The notes: generated from the sequence alone by a model not told the origin. A stretch of 50,760 nucleotides of DNA from Vulcanimicrobiota bacterium (GCA_021107945.1 JAIORV010000073.1:1-50760), one strand, 5' to 3'; shown: positions 25,866 through 34,994, counted from the first letter of the stretch. Numbers and translations are program-made.

Positions 25866-26777
25866 TTAGAATAGTGCTTTGAGAAAGAATTTTTCTTTGT
25901 TTAGAATATCAGGCCATTTTTCTGATAGTCTGAGCAGGTGAAATCCCTCTTCAACCGCAACCAATTCCGCTCCCGGAATTGTATCTGCGGCGAATTGCGC
26001 ATGTTCAAAAGGAACATCCGCGTCTTTTTTTCCATGACATATCAGAGTGGGGGCAGTTATATGCTCCAGGGGATACCTGTCCATGTCAGATAATTGTTTC
26101 AGGTCATTTTCAAGTCCTTCCTTACGGATACAATATGGGCTCATTGTATGGAGAAGCTTTTGCAGAAATTCCACCTTCCTTGGATCATCAAGGATCTCGG
26201 AGATAATTGTTTTAGCTGTATCAGGGTCAAAATCACCCTCCGTATCGACAATCTGTTGTGCAAGGAGATCGGGGCGCCAGGAAGAGAGCAAGTTAATGAG
26301 CCATTCCCCGGGAGAACTGAGGAAGATAAATTTTTCCAGGGGACCGACTTTCTCTTGATTAATTACATATTTCTTTGTTACAGCGCTTTCAAGTATCAAA
26401 GCCCAGACTCTTTCGGGATGACGAAGGGCAATTTGCAATGCTATGGGACCTCCCGCCGAGTATCCTGCTATAGCTGCTTGATTTATTCCCAATTTATCCA
26501 GAAGTGTAACAAGCGCGTCGGCCTGTGCTTCAATGGTTTTTCCTGTTGAGAGTGGTGTTCTGAGATATCCCGGTCTGGAAGGACATATCAGTCGGTATCC
26601 CTGTCCCAAACCCTGTGCTACCATGAGAGCTTGATCATATCCGCCCGGGCCGCCATGGATTGACAGAAGAGCTTTTCCATGTCCCAACTCACAATATTCC
26701 ATTGGTCCCGCAATTGTCTTAACAACAGTGCTTCCTGAATTAAGCTCCGCAATTCTCTTGGATTTCCAGTCGAACAT
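25866..26777 (-). CDS. alpha/beta-fold hydrolase
   Basis: 303 residues with GAGGAGGC just before ATG 26777. HGGPGG forms the oxyanion loop. The nucleophile Ser is in GYSAGGP, the likely acid is Asp in CHGKKDADVPFEHA, and the His is in EEGFHLLRL. A cap region sits between RHPERVWALILES and the C-terminal strands. No signal peptide. Similar proteins include proline iminopeptidase-like and ester or C-C bond hydrolases; the substrate cannot be inferred. Stand-alone gene. Confidence 0.85.
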   Translation of the reverse strand: MFDWKSKRIAELNSGSTVVKTIAGPMEYCELGHGKALLSIHGGPGGYDQALMVAQGLGQGYRLICPSRPGYLRTPLSTGKTIEAQADALVTLLDKLGINQAAIAGYSAGGPIALQIALRHPERVWALILESAVTKKYVINQEKVGPLEKFIFLSSPGEWLINLLSSWRPDLLAQQIVDTEGDFDPDTAKTIISEILDDPRKVEFLQKLLHTMSPYCIRKEGLENDLKQLSDMDRYPLEHITAPTLICHGKKDADVPFEHAQFAADTIPGAELVAVEEGFHLLRLSEKWPDILNKEKFFLKALF

Positions 26778-26837
26778 TTATTGCCTCCTCAGCCGGTTTT
26801 GGGTTAATTTCTTTGTGTATATTCAGTTCAGGTAGCC

Positions 26838-26887
26838 GATAGCAGTTGCCCTCGGCATAATACAAGGGGCAGTTGCCCCTTGCTATC
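26838..26887. repeat. nested palindrome CAAGGGGC-AGTT-GCCCCTTG
   Basis: A perfect 8-bp stem (26863-26870 with 26875-26882) lies inside outer arms GATAGCA (26838-26844) and TGCTATC (26881-26887). GGGCA/TTGCC words repeat in between. It sits in the 5' flank of the hydrolase gene, preceded by ATATTCAG at 26819, the end motif of the other repeats. There is no T-run, so a terminator is unlikely. Confidence 0.65.
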
Positions 26888-26988
26888 CAAAATCATAGGG
26901 ATCTGAATCTTTGCATTTTTTTTACCATGAATCTTAACCAAGCTACTTAATTCAATTTTTCGGTTGAATTTCCTTTCTCATTTAAAAT

Positions 26989-27235
26989 GTAACTGTTCAG
27001 CTTTCATCGTTTTTTTTCTGCTATTCCTCTAATTCTCAACCATAAAGAACGCCAAGAGCACGAAGATACGGAGATACGGAGATAAAAATTAGAAAATTCT
27101 CTGAGTCCTCTGTGCCCTCTGTGGTTTTAGATAGTCCTTTGTATCATCTTCGATTCGCTCATTTATTACCAATAGAAAACAGAGATTTTATCCGGGATTC
27201 TCCTTGTTTTAATAACCTCTGCGGTTAATAGTGAC
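26989..27235. repeat. MITE-like element with terminal inverted repeats
   Basis: The left end is GTAACTGTTCA (26989-26999). The right end (27225-27235) is the complement of GTCACTATTAA, a diverged copy. Inside are AAAGAACGCCAAGAGCACGAA (in part), GGAGATACGGAGA, and on the other strand TCTGAGTCCTCTGTGCCCTC. The element ends exactly where the peptidase stop codon (27236-27238) begins. Confidence 0.6.
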
Positions 27236-27844
27236 TTAGAAATTTCTGTTTATATCCTTCAGTTTCAGGACGTAAGGCAGAACTCCTTTTTCACCATACT
27301 TGTCTTCAACTTTCAGAATGAATTTGTAACCCACTCCGTAAATGGGATCAGCGGTTCGATGAATTTGACGCGCGAGGGTATGTGCACCGCTCCACTGCAA
27401 CGCTTTCACTTCCACCCATCTTGCAAGTCCTTCCCTGAGTATCCTTGTCTGCCCCGGGCAGTTTTCATCCTGCCATCCATGAGTCATTTCATGGCACATT
27501 GTTCCATAAAACCTATCTTTTCCCACATCATCGAGCATATATATGTAATTTACACCCTTTCTGTAGCGATGGAGACCGATGATGTTTTTATGATAAGGGC
27601 TAGCTTTTGTTATTTTATCCATTTCCTTTCCTGTTACCAATTTGATCTCAAAAGGCCTGTGAAATACCATTCCAAGCTTTGATCTCAGTGACTCTTTTGC
27701 TTTTTTAAACACTTTCATCGCATCTTCGTGCTTATTTATTATAGTGGGTATATCATCGGCATTGACTTCAGCAACGACAAAAGCAAGAGCAATAAATGCC
27801 GAGACTAAAATTATCATTAATTTTTTCAGAGTATTCACCTTCAT
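27236..27844 (-). CDS. secreted DA1-like metallopeptidase
   Basis: 202 residues. A signal peptide ends near residue 29 (VAEVNA). The zinc motif is CHEMTHGWQ (His118, Glu119, His122), followed by RILREGLARWVEV with Glu138 as probable third ligand. HEMTH with the downstream EGLA.WV pattern resembles the plant/bacterial DA1 peptidase domain, without the LIM part. It probably acts in the periplasm or outside. The start ATG overlaps the stop of a short upstream frame (ATGA), described separately. Confidence 0.75.
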   Translation of the reverse strand: MKVNTLKKLMIILVSAFIALAFVVAEVNADDIPTIINKHEDAMKVFKKAKESLRSKLGMVFHRPFEIKLVTGKEMDKITKASPYHKNIIGLHRYRKGVNYIYMLDDVGKDRFYGTMCHEMTHGWQDENCPGQTRILREGLARWVEVKALQWSGAHTLARQIHRTADPIYGVGYKFILKVEDKYGEKGVLPYVLKLKDINRNF

Positions 27845-27972
27845 TTCTTCTTTTGGGGAAGTTCCTTCATGCGTCTTACAATCAGTATAGCTCCCTTTTC
27901 TTCATGCTTATCTTCAATCTCAGTAATTCCATGTAATTCCACAAGCTATATCTGATATTTTTTAATTGACAC
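27841..27972 (-). pseudogene. short coding frame interrupted by an amber codon
   Basis: A GTG at 27972 has an ideal GGAGG site (27980-27984 on this strand). The frame runs 43 codons to a TGA that overlaps the ATG of the DA1-like peptidase gene (ATGA). Codon 9 (27946-27948) is TAG. Without it the product would be MSIKKYQI-x-LVELHGITEIEDKHEEKG and then AILIVRRMKELPQKKK, which has protein-like composition. TAG is used as a normal stop in this genome (epimerase, exbB and amylase genes), so this is probably a broken or mis-sequenced small gene. Readthrough is possible. The rest of 27973-28150 shows nothing. Confidence 0.4.
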
Positions 27973-28150
27973 CGATATTCCTCCATTTCCTTTATTTATT
28001 GAAGGATTTTATGTGACCATAGAAGAATTTTTACCATTCTTTCGGATAATAAAAGAATAGGATTGTCAAGTTGTAATGTGCCCGGGGATCATTCAAGTTA
28101 AGACACATGAGATGAATGAAATTTAAAATCAATAATTTATTGGTGTCCCG

Positions 28151-29824
28151 ATGAATCAAAAAGAGACTGCCTTGAAAGAAAGTTTCGTCAAGGAAAATAT
28201 TAAATATGTCGGAATCCTCATACTGATTGGGGTTATACTCTATTTCTTTCAGTTGGGTTCAATGACACTCTGGGACACAGATGAAGCGCTATATACAGAA
28301 ATCGCCAGAGAGATGCAAACCACCGGCGATTATTTATCAACCCAGTGGAACTACTCACCCTGGTTTTGTCATCCTCCGCTTTATTTCTGGATGGTAAATC
28401 TCACTTCCCGCGTTATTGGATGGAACGAGTTCGCGGCAAGGTTTCCATCGGCGTTTTTTGCTCTTCTTATTGTCATATTGGTGTATTTCATGGGGAAATT
28501 ACTCATAAACAGGAAAGTGGGATTTCTTGCGGGACTTATCACCGTAACCACGCTACATATCTGGGTGCAGGCAAGAATGGTGCTTCTTGACATGCCTTTT
28601 TTATTTTTCCTGGTAGCGGCGGTCTATTTTTTCTTTAAGGGATTTTTAAGTGAAAAATATTGTTATTACGCCGGATTCTGGATATCGGCCGGGTTTGCCG
28701 TCCTGACAAAGGGACCTGTGGGCTTTTTGCTGCCGGCAATATACGTCCTGTTTTATCTGTGTATAACCAGGCAATGGAAAAGAGCCCTCCCGTTGCTTTA
28801 TTCCTGGGGGATCCCGCTTTTCCTCATAATTTCAGTCCCATGGTATTGGGCAATGGCAAGAATATACGGGCAACCCTTTATTGAGCAGACTTTCGGTTAT
28901 TTCTTTATTACAAGGATATATGCGCCTGTCATGAACCAGGACGGCCCCTGGTATTACTATATACCGTTTTTTCTTGCGGGGTTTCTTCCCTGGACACCTT
29001 TTATTCCGTTCATGTTCTATTTTCTTTTTAAGAAATTCTCCGATTACAGGGCGAAATTTCTTCTGTCCTGGGTTGTATTTACATTTCTGTTATTCACATT
29101 TGCGGGAACAAAAAGACCGAATTATATACTGTTTATATACCCCGGACTTTCAATTGCGCTGGGGTGGGCAATGTATTCAGTCTTCCATTCACAGAAATTT
29201 AAGAAATCTTCCTTTATGTCATTCCTTGCGTTTTCCCTGAGCACATTACTTGTTATCGGTGCATTCATCCTGGCATCCATGCATTATTATCCGGATTATT
29301 ACAGGCAATATTCCGGCAGCCTATTCCTCCTTGCCGCTCCCATTATAGTGGGTGGAATTATTATACTATTTCTGACTTTCAGAAACAAACAGTGGGCGTT
29401 TTATGGGATTGTTGCAATGACTGTATCTGTTTGCCTCGTGATAACCTCGTATATTCCACTGGTGGAAAGCCTGAAGCCAGAACCTGAAATTGCCCGCACT
29501 ATAAAAAAGCTTGAAAAGCCCGGCGATGGATTGACAATGAGAAGTAACTTCGGGCGTCAGTTTTCAATCATATATTACACGCAGAAAAAGGCAAACTTTT
29601 ATCATTCCGATGAGGAGCTGGCAAGAGGATTGCGGGAAAAACCCGGCCAATTTGTGGTTATGCATCGAAAAAATTTCGACCGAATTCGAGACGACTTTGA
29701 TATGCCGTTAACTATAATAAAAGAAAAAGGGGAAATAATCCTATTTTATACCGGGAAAGATAAGTCCGCTCCAATGCAGGAAGATAAGGGACAGGATATT
29801 AATACCGATACTCAGGCTTTTTGA
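28151..29824 (+). CDS. GT39/ArnT-like membrane glycosyltransferase
   Basis: 557 residues with about ten to eleven hydrophobic segments. The first periplasmic loop carries the acid pair in LWDTDEALYTEIAREM, the hallmark of PMT_2/ArnT-type transferases that use polyprenyl-phosphate sugars. The stretch WFCHPPLYFWM and a later KRPNYILFIYPGLSIALGW fit the same family. A soluble C-terminal part follows from about residue 440. Likely adds a sugar to a lipid or protein on the periplasmic side; the acceptor is unknown. The start lacks a strong ribosome site. Confidence 0.85.
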   Translation: MNQKETALKESFVKENIKYVGILILIGVILYFFQLGSMTLWDTDEALYTEIAREMQTTGDYLSTQWNYSPWFCHPPLYFWMVNLTSRVIGWNEFAARFPSAFFALLIVILVYFMGKLLINRKVGFLAGLITVTTLHIWVQARMVLLDMPFLFFLVAAVYFFFKGFLSEKYCYYAGFWISAGFAVLTKGPVGFLLPAIYVLFYLCITRQWKRALPLLYSWGIPLFLIISVPWYWAMARIYGQPFIEQTFGYFFITRIYAPVMNQDGPWYYYIPFFLAGFLPWTPFIPFMFYFLFKKFSDYRAKFLLSWVVFTFLLFTFAGTKRPNYILFIYPGLSIALGWAMYSVFHSQKFKKSSFMSFLAFSLSTLLVIGAFILASMHYYPDYYRQYSGSLFLLAAPIIVGGIIILFLTFRNKQWAFYGIVAMTVSVCLVITSYIPLVESLKPEPEIARTIKKLEKPGDGLTMRSNFGRQFSIIYYTQKKANFYHSDEELARGLREKPGQFVVMHRKNFDRIRDDFDMPLTIIKEKGEIILFYTGKDKSAPMQEDKGQDINTDTQAF

Positions 29825-29895
29825 CTTCGTCAATGTGTTATTTGAGAGCAAATGCCAAAGTCAAAAAGTGGAAAAAAGAAGTCGGAAATAGGAAA

Positions 29896-30040
29896 TAAGG
29901 ATACTATTCAGACCTCCTACTGCAACTCGATTTTCGTGGCAAGATGCCACTCCTGCAAAGGGGGGACTGAACATTTGCGAATATTTGCGTTATTTTTTTA
30001 TGGAAAGATGTTGCTCCTGAAAGGGAAAAACTGAATACTT
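29896..30040. repeat. repeat element with two internal ~40-bp direct copies
   Basis: It begins CTATTCAGACCTCC and ends with the complement of AAGTATTCAG (30031-30040). Two diverged direct copies lie inside: GGCAAGATGCCACTCCTGCA... ending ACTGAACA, and GGAAAGATGTTGCTCCTGAA... ending ACTGAATA. The open frame crossing it reads only repeat. The gap to the polymerase gene (30041-30254) is AT-rich. Confidence 0.6.
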
Positions 30041-30254
30041 ATGAAAAATAGCAGGTTTATTGCTATTTATTAAGTTATATGATGAATATTTGGGAAGGTT
30101 TTTTTATCTGTAAATAGAACCACAACATGGTAAGTTTTATCTAAAATTTACATGAAGTGCCAATAGTCTTAATCGCCGGGATTGACAAATATACAGGAAG
30201 ACAATCAATTAACCGGTAACCGGATTAAATTAATTATTGAACAGGATGAAAAAT

Positions 30255-32975
30255 ATGGATCAAATTAAGAAAAAGAAAGAAAAATTGATATTAATCGACG
30301 GGAATGGACTTGCCTACCGCGCGTTTTATGCATTGCCTCCCCTGAAAACCTCAAGGGGAGAGCCGATGAATGCCGTTTATGGCTTCACAACTATGCTGTT
30401 TCAGATAATTGAAGAAGAAAAGCCTGATTATATAGCGGTAGCATTTGATAAATCAAGGGCAACCTGGAGATTGAAGCAATTTGACAAATATAAAGCGCAT
30501 AGACTGAAAATGCCGGAAGAGCTTGAGATTCAATTTCCATTCATTGAAAAAATTGTAACAGCTTTAAAAATTCCAATCTTCTGGAAAGACGGCTATGAGG
30601 CTGATGATTGTATAGCTACATTAACGAATCTCGCATCCGAGAAGGGTATTTTCACAAAGATATACAGTGGAGACCTTGATATGCTTCAACTGGTTTCTGA
30701 TGATACTCTTGTTGTAACCACCCGCCGCGGGATAAGCGATCTTGTTATATATGACAAGGTTTTGGTAAGGAAGAGGTATAATATAAATCCTCCCCAACTT
30801 GTTGACTATAAAGCACTGGCAGGCGATTCTTCAGATCATATACCTGGAATACCCGGTATTGGCGAAGCTAGTGCATCAAAACTGTTAAACCAATTTGAAA
30901 AAATTGAGATGATGTATGAGTATCCCGAGGAAGTCCCATCTCGCTGGAAAAAGCAGATTCTTGAGAACAGGGAGCAGGCATTTTTATCAAAGTCTCTTGC
31001 ATCTTTGCAGAAGAATCTTGATCTTGGAGTCTCCTGGGATGAACTCAAACTTAAAGAAATAGACAGGGAAGATTTAAAAGAACTTTTTATTCACCTGGAG
31101 TTTAAAACTATGCTGAAAAAAATGGGATTCAGTGATGAGGAACTTGAAGCAATCCAGGAAATTACTGTTATGATAGTGGGTAGGGATGAGGATCTCAGCC
31201 TGATGCTTAGCAAGATCAGTTCATCCGGGGAATATTCGATTTTATGGAAGGCTGACGAGAACGATCTTGTTGGATTTGCAATAGGTGAGGGAAGCACAAA
31301 CGGATTTTATTTCCCGTTTATTTTGCCGGAGAATCTAAATATTTCCTCAACCTTCGGAATTTCCACTTTCTCGGCGGATAGGGTTTTTCATGAACTCAAG
31401 GTGTCAATGGAGAATAATAGTATTTGCAAATATGTGTTCAACCTGAAAAGTGGAATAAAGTTTCTTAAAAGAAGTGAATATTTCACAGGTAATAATTTCG
31501 TTGATCTACTTATTGCGGCATATCTATTGGAGCCTGAAAATCCTCCCAAGACAATGGAAACTGTTCTGGCTCATTATTCCGACTTTATTCCCAGGACACT
31601 TGAAGAGATTGTATCTTCAAAAAAATCAAGGAAGAGGATCAAGTTGGTTGAAATACCTCTTCAGGATCTTGCACTGTTCACGGCGGGAAGGGCTGTAAGA
31701 TTAAATAAACTGGGTCCCGATTTAATAGAAAGACTTAAAGAGAAAGACCTTTACAAGATTTTTACCGAGCTTGAAATGCCTGTAGTTACAGTATTATCTT
31801 CAATGGAGAACAGGGGAGTAAAAATCGATTTAATGGCTCTCGATGAAGAAGCTCAGAAAGTGGATAAAAAGATTAATGAAGTGACCGGTAAGATTTACGG
31901 GATTGTCGGACATGAATTTAATGTAAACTCATCAAAACAATTGGGAAGTGTCTTATTTAAAGAGTTGAAGTTGCCTGGAGCGAAAAGAACATCCACCGGT
32001 TATAGAACCGGCGCTGAAATCCTGGAGAAGATAATCGATGTTCATCCTGTTGTAACACAAATTCTGAGATATCGTGAATTGGCAAAATTGAGATCCAGCT
32101 ATATTACTACTATCCAGAAGCAGATCAACCCAAATACCTGTAAGTTGCATCTCAAATTCCATCAGAATTCCACTTCAACAGGCAGAATAACTACAAGTTC
32201 TCCTAACTTATCCAATGTTCCCGATTTTATTAAGAGAGTGTTTATTCCGTCAGACTCCGAGCGAATTTTCCTTGGTTTTGAGTTCTCGCATTTGGAGCAC
32301 AGGATTCTGGCCAATCTCTCCGGAGACGAGAAACTTTTATCCATATTTGAGAAGAATGGTGATGTACATGCCTGGACGGCGGCCTTTCTCTTTGAAAAGG
32401 ATTTAGAGCAGGTCACACCTGAAATGTATAATATTGCACGGGAAGTAAATTTCAGCTTTATACATGGAATGTCATCCCATGCCCTCTCACAGCGCCTTGG
32501 AATAAAACGCTCCAGCGCAAGAGAGCATATAAAGCGTTATTTTGAAATTTTCCAGGGTGTCAAGAAATATATTGATGACACCATTGATAAAACTCGGGAG
32601 ATGGGATACATCGAAACAGTCCTGGGGAGAAAGAGATACCTTCCCAATATCAATAGCAAGAATAAGAATCAGAAGGACTCTGCTGAAAGGACCGCGATAA
32701 GTATTGCTATCGAGGGAAGCGCGGCAGATATTATTAAGAAAACAATGGTGGGAGTTTTTGAAGATTTCATCATAAATCATCGTGATATTCACATGATTCT
32801 ACAAATTCATAACTCTTTTCTGTTTGAGACAAAGAAGCGAAGAACTGATCGGTATTCACAAGAAATAAAAGAGTTAATGGAAAATGTCATTGAATTTTCA
32901 ACTCCACTTGTTGTTAAAGTTCTTGAAGGAATTAATTGGAAGGAAATGAATGAAAAGGTACAAATAAAATGTTAA
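30255..32975 (+). CDS. polA: DNA polymerase I homologue with degenerate polymerase active site
   Basis: About 906 residues; ATG 30255 is chosen for AGGA at 30243-30246 (a TTG at 30237 is the longest frame). The N-terminal 5'-nuclease (about 1-300) is intact: LIDGNGLAYRAFY, AFDKSRATWR, GYEADDCIATL, YSGDLDMLQL and GDSSDHIPGIPGIG. The middle domain lacks the DEDD exonuclease acids. The polymerase domain is full length, but key positions differ. Motif A DYSQIELR reads EFSHLEHR (32280 on; Asp to Glu). The O-helix reads AREVNFSFIHGMS (32436 on), where canonical is AKAINFGLIYGMS: Lys to Arg, Tyr to His, and the preceding Arg lost. IQGTAAD reads IEGSAAD. Motif C VHDE reads IHNS (32805-32816; catalytic Asp to Asn). 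It is probably a flap nuclease on an inactive polymerase scaffold. Confidence 0.9.
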   Translation: MDQIKKKKEKLILIDGNGLAYRAFYALPPLKTSRGEPMNAVYGFTTMLFQIIEEEKPDYIAVAFDKSRATWRLKQFDKYKAHRLKMPEELEIQFPFIEKIVTALKIPIFWKDGYEADDCIATLTNLASEKGIFTKIYSGDLDMLQLVSDDTLVVTTRRGISDLVIYDKVLVRKRYNINPPQLVDYKALAGDSSDHIPGIPGIGEASASKLLNQFEKIEMMYEYPEEVPSRWKKQILENREQAFLSKSLASLQKNLDLGVSWDELKLKEIDREDLKELFIHLEFKTMLKKMGFSDEELEAIQEITVMIVGRDEDLSLMLSKISSSGEYSILWKADENDLVGFAIGEGSTNGFYFPFILPENLNISSTFGISTFSADRVFHELKVSMENNSICKYVFNLKSGIKFLKRSEYFTGNNFVDLLIAAYLLEPENPPKTMETVLAHYSDFIPRTLEEIVSSKKSRKRIKLVEIPLQDLALFTAGRAVRLNKLGPDLIERLKEKDLYKIFTELEMPVVTVLSSMENRGVKIDLMALDEEAQKVDKKINEVTGKIYGIVGHEFNVNSSKQLGSVLFKELKLPGAKRTSTGYRTGAEILEKIIDVHPVVTQILRYRELAKLRSSYITTIQKQINPNTCKLHLKFHQNSTSTGRITTSSPNLSNVPDFIKRVFIPSDSERIFLGFEFSHLEHRILANLSGDEKLLSIFEKNGDVHAWTAAFLFEKDLEQVTPEMYNIAREVNFSFIHGMSSHALSQRLGIKRSSAREHIKRYFEIFQGVKKYIDDTIDKTREMGYIETVLGRKRYLPNINSKNKNQKDSAERTAISIAIEGSAADIIKKTMVGVFEDFIINHRDIHMILQIHNSFLFETKKRRTDRYSQEIKELMENVIEFSTPLVVKVLEGINWKEMNEKVQIKC

Positions 32976-33045
32976 TAATCAAAGGTGGTGGGAGTTGACA
33001 ATAATTCAAGAATAACTAAAGCGGTACTAGGAAAGGAGATTACTA

Positions 33046-34830
33046 ATGGACAATCAACAAGAAATTCGACCCGACGAGCAGGAGCAGGAATCAACAATAG
33101 ATTCCCTGGAGTCAACAACGGATTCTCAGGAACCAACTAAAGACTCTCTGGAGACACCAATAGACTCTCAGGAACCAACTAAAGACTCTCTGGAGACACC
33201 AACAGACTCTCAGGAGTCAGCTAAGGACTCCATGGAGATAACAATGGCCTCCCATGAAGATTATGAGAAGAGTTTTAAAACAATTGCTCGAGGAGACTAC
33301 CTTGTAGGTCAGGTCGTTAAACTGGATGAAAATGGAGTATATGTGGATATTGGCTATAAACAGGAAGGTTTTATTCCTCTGAATCAACTTACACATAAAA
33401 GAGCCGGCCGTCCCGATGAAGTGGTACAGGTTGGAGATGAAATTCCTATTGTAGTTCTCAAGTGTAACGATATGGAGGGAGACTTGATACTCTCCAAAAA
33501 ACGAGCCGATCTGGAAACATCCTGGCGAAATGTCACCAAAGCTTATCACGATGGCAGTATAGTAACTGCAACAGTTGTGGAGCATGTCAAAGGTGGACTG
33601 CTCGTGGATCTCGGATTGCGGGGATTCATACCCGCCTCACAGGTTGATATAAGACCTGTAAAAGACCTCTCGGAATTTGTAGGCGAAGCCCTCAGATTAA
33701 AGGTGATCGAACTTGATAGATCAAGACGAAAAGTGGTACTCTCACGCAAGAAGGTTCTTGAAGACGAAAAAGTACGTCTCAAGGACGACACACTCAATAG
33801 TCTGTATGAGGGACAAATTGTAAAGGGAATAGTTGCCCGACTTACAAATTTTGGTTCATTTGTAAACCTGGGTGGAGTGGATGGACTTATTCATATTTCG
33901 GAGCTTGCCTGGAAAAGGATAAAACATCCCTCAGAAGTCGTGAAAATTGGGGATAATATAGATGTAATGGTGCTGAAAGTTGATACAAAGAGGGAGCGCA
34001 TCTCACTTTCCCTGAGGCAGGCATTGCCGGATCCGTGGTCAATGGTACGCGATAAAATGACCGAAGGTGACATTGTTACGGGTAATGTTACAAAAATTGC
34101 GAAAAGATATGTTTTCATTGAAGTGATGGACGGTGTCGAGGGAGTCATCCCCCTGCATGAACTGGCACATGGAAAAATGGTCAATCCAAGCACTGTTCTC
34201 AAGGAAGGCGAGGATGTTAAGGTCAAGGTATTGGAAATTCATCCTGAGGCCAGAAGAATGGTGTTTTCATATAGGCAAGCTAATAGCATGCCGGAGAAGG
34301 AAGATTCTCCAGGTTTTTCCACTTCTCAGTCCTCGGGTGCAACTATCGGTGATATATTAAGGGCGAAACTCAGAGAAAGCAGCGATAAGGAAAAATCCAA
34401 CGGAGCTATTGGAAAATTGTTGATGGATTCAAAGAAAGTAAGTAAACCCGGGAAGAAAAAGCAACAAAAAAAAGAGGTTCCAAAGAAGAAACCCGCTGAC
34501 TCAACAAGTGTGAAAGTTGAATCACCTAAAGCTGAAGTCGTGGAGGAAGTTGAAAAAAAAGAGCCTTTGGGCATTCCCCTCCAGGAAGTAGTCAGTGAAA
34601 TTGAGACACCTGTGGAAGTTGTTGAAGAAGAAGTAATAATCGAGGAAACTCCCCAGAATATTAGTGCCCTCAAGGAAGAAGAGGAAGAAACGATTCTGGG
34701 CATACCCGATGAGAAAGAGGATGAAGAGGAAATTTTGCTGAAAAAAATAACTTCATCCACAAATCCGGTTCCCGCAATACCCGGAATCAAGCCTATTAGC
34801 TATGGCGATATAAAAAAAAAGCTAGTATAA
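33046..34830 (+). CDS. rpsA: ribosomal protein S1, four S1 domains
   Basis: 594 residues in the uninterrupted frame, behind GGAAAGGAGA. Residues 1-75 are a low-complexity acidic head containing 14-residue repeats (KDSLETPIDSQEPT type). Four S1 RNA-binding domains follow, at about 84-152, 167-235, 251-325 and 337-405, with GQVVKLDENGVYVDIGYKQEG and DGLIHISELAWKRI as typical strands. A basic KPGKKKQQKKEVPKKK linker and a Glu-rich tail complete it. It would bind mRNA on the 30S subunit. The frame ends at TAA 34828-34830, just after nine adenines, yet protein-like sequence continues in the -1 frame to 34994 (see next entry). It follows the Pol I gene by 70 bases. Confidence 0.87.
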   Translation: MDNQQEIRPDEQEQESTIDSLESTTDSQEPTKDSLETPIDSQEPTKDSLETPTDSQESAKDSMEITMASHEDYEKSFKTIARGDYLVGQVVKLDENGVYVDIGYKQEGFIPLNQLTHKRAGRPDEVVQVGDEIPIVVLKCNDMEGDLILSKKRADLETSWRNVTKAYHDGSIVTATVVEHVKGGLLVDLGLRGFIPASQVDIRPVKDLSEFVGEALRLKVIELDRSRRKVVLSRKKVLEDEKVRLKDDTLNSLYEGQIVKGIVARLTNFGSFVNLGGVDGLIHISELAWKRIKHPSEVVKIGDNIDVMVLKVDTKRERISLSLRQALPDPWSMVRDKMTEGDIVTGNVTKIAKRYVFIEVMDGVEGVIPLHELAHGKMVNPSTVLKEGEDVKVKVLEIHPEARRMVFSYRQANSMPEKEDSPGFSTSQSSGATIGDILRAKLRESSDKEKSNGAIGKLLMDSKKVSKPGKKKQQKKEVPKKKPADSTSVKVESPKAEVVEEVEKKEPLGIPLQEVVSEIETPVEVVEEEVIIEETPQNISALKEEEEETILGIPDEKEDEEEILLKKITSSTNPVPAIPGIKPISYGDIKKKLV

Positions 34831-34994
34831 AAAACGATACCGGTGCGGAAAATGTTAATAAATCTACAACATCTGATGAAGAGGAAGAGGAATTTAGTAC
34901 CGACACAACCGAATCCCTGGTAGGAGCGGCAACGGAAGTCTGGAAAGAGCATGTTGAAGAATATGATGAAATATCGGTTGAGGAAGTGAAGTAA
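34812..34994 (+). other. probable frameshifted C-terminal extension of S1
   Basis: After nine As and a G (34812-34821), the annotated frame reads AAA AAG CTA GTA TAA. One base back, the -1 frame continues from GCT at 34821 for 57 codons: ASIKNDTGAENVNKSTTSDE, then EEEEF, later ATEVWKEHVEEYDE, ending SVEEVK before TAA at 34992-34994. The composition matches the acidic S1 tail. Either the ribosome or RNA polymerase slips on the A-run (the A-AAA-AAG context is a known slippery site), or one A was lost by mutation or sequencing error. Confidence 0.65.

Noticed and set aside
27946-27948. Genome-wide TAG recoding
   Set aside because: TAG is the natural stop of the epimerase, exbB and amylase genes in the same window, so recoding is not supported.
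29852-30034. 60-residue Lys/Ser-rich open frame
   Set aside because: Lies entirely in repeat DNA with two internal direct copies; not supported as a gene.
32280-32816. Ordinary active DNA polymerase I
   Set aside because: The overall similarity is clear, but the motif A, B and C residues read directly from the codons do not match an active enzyme.
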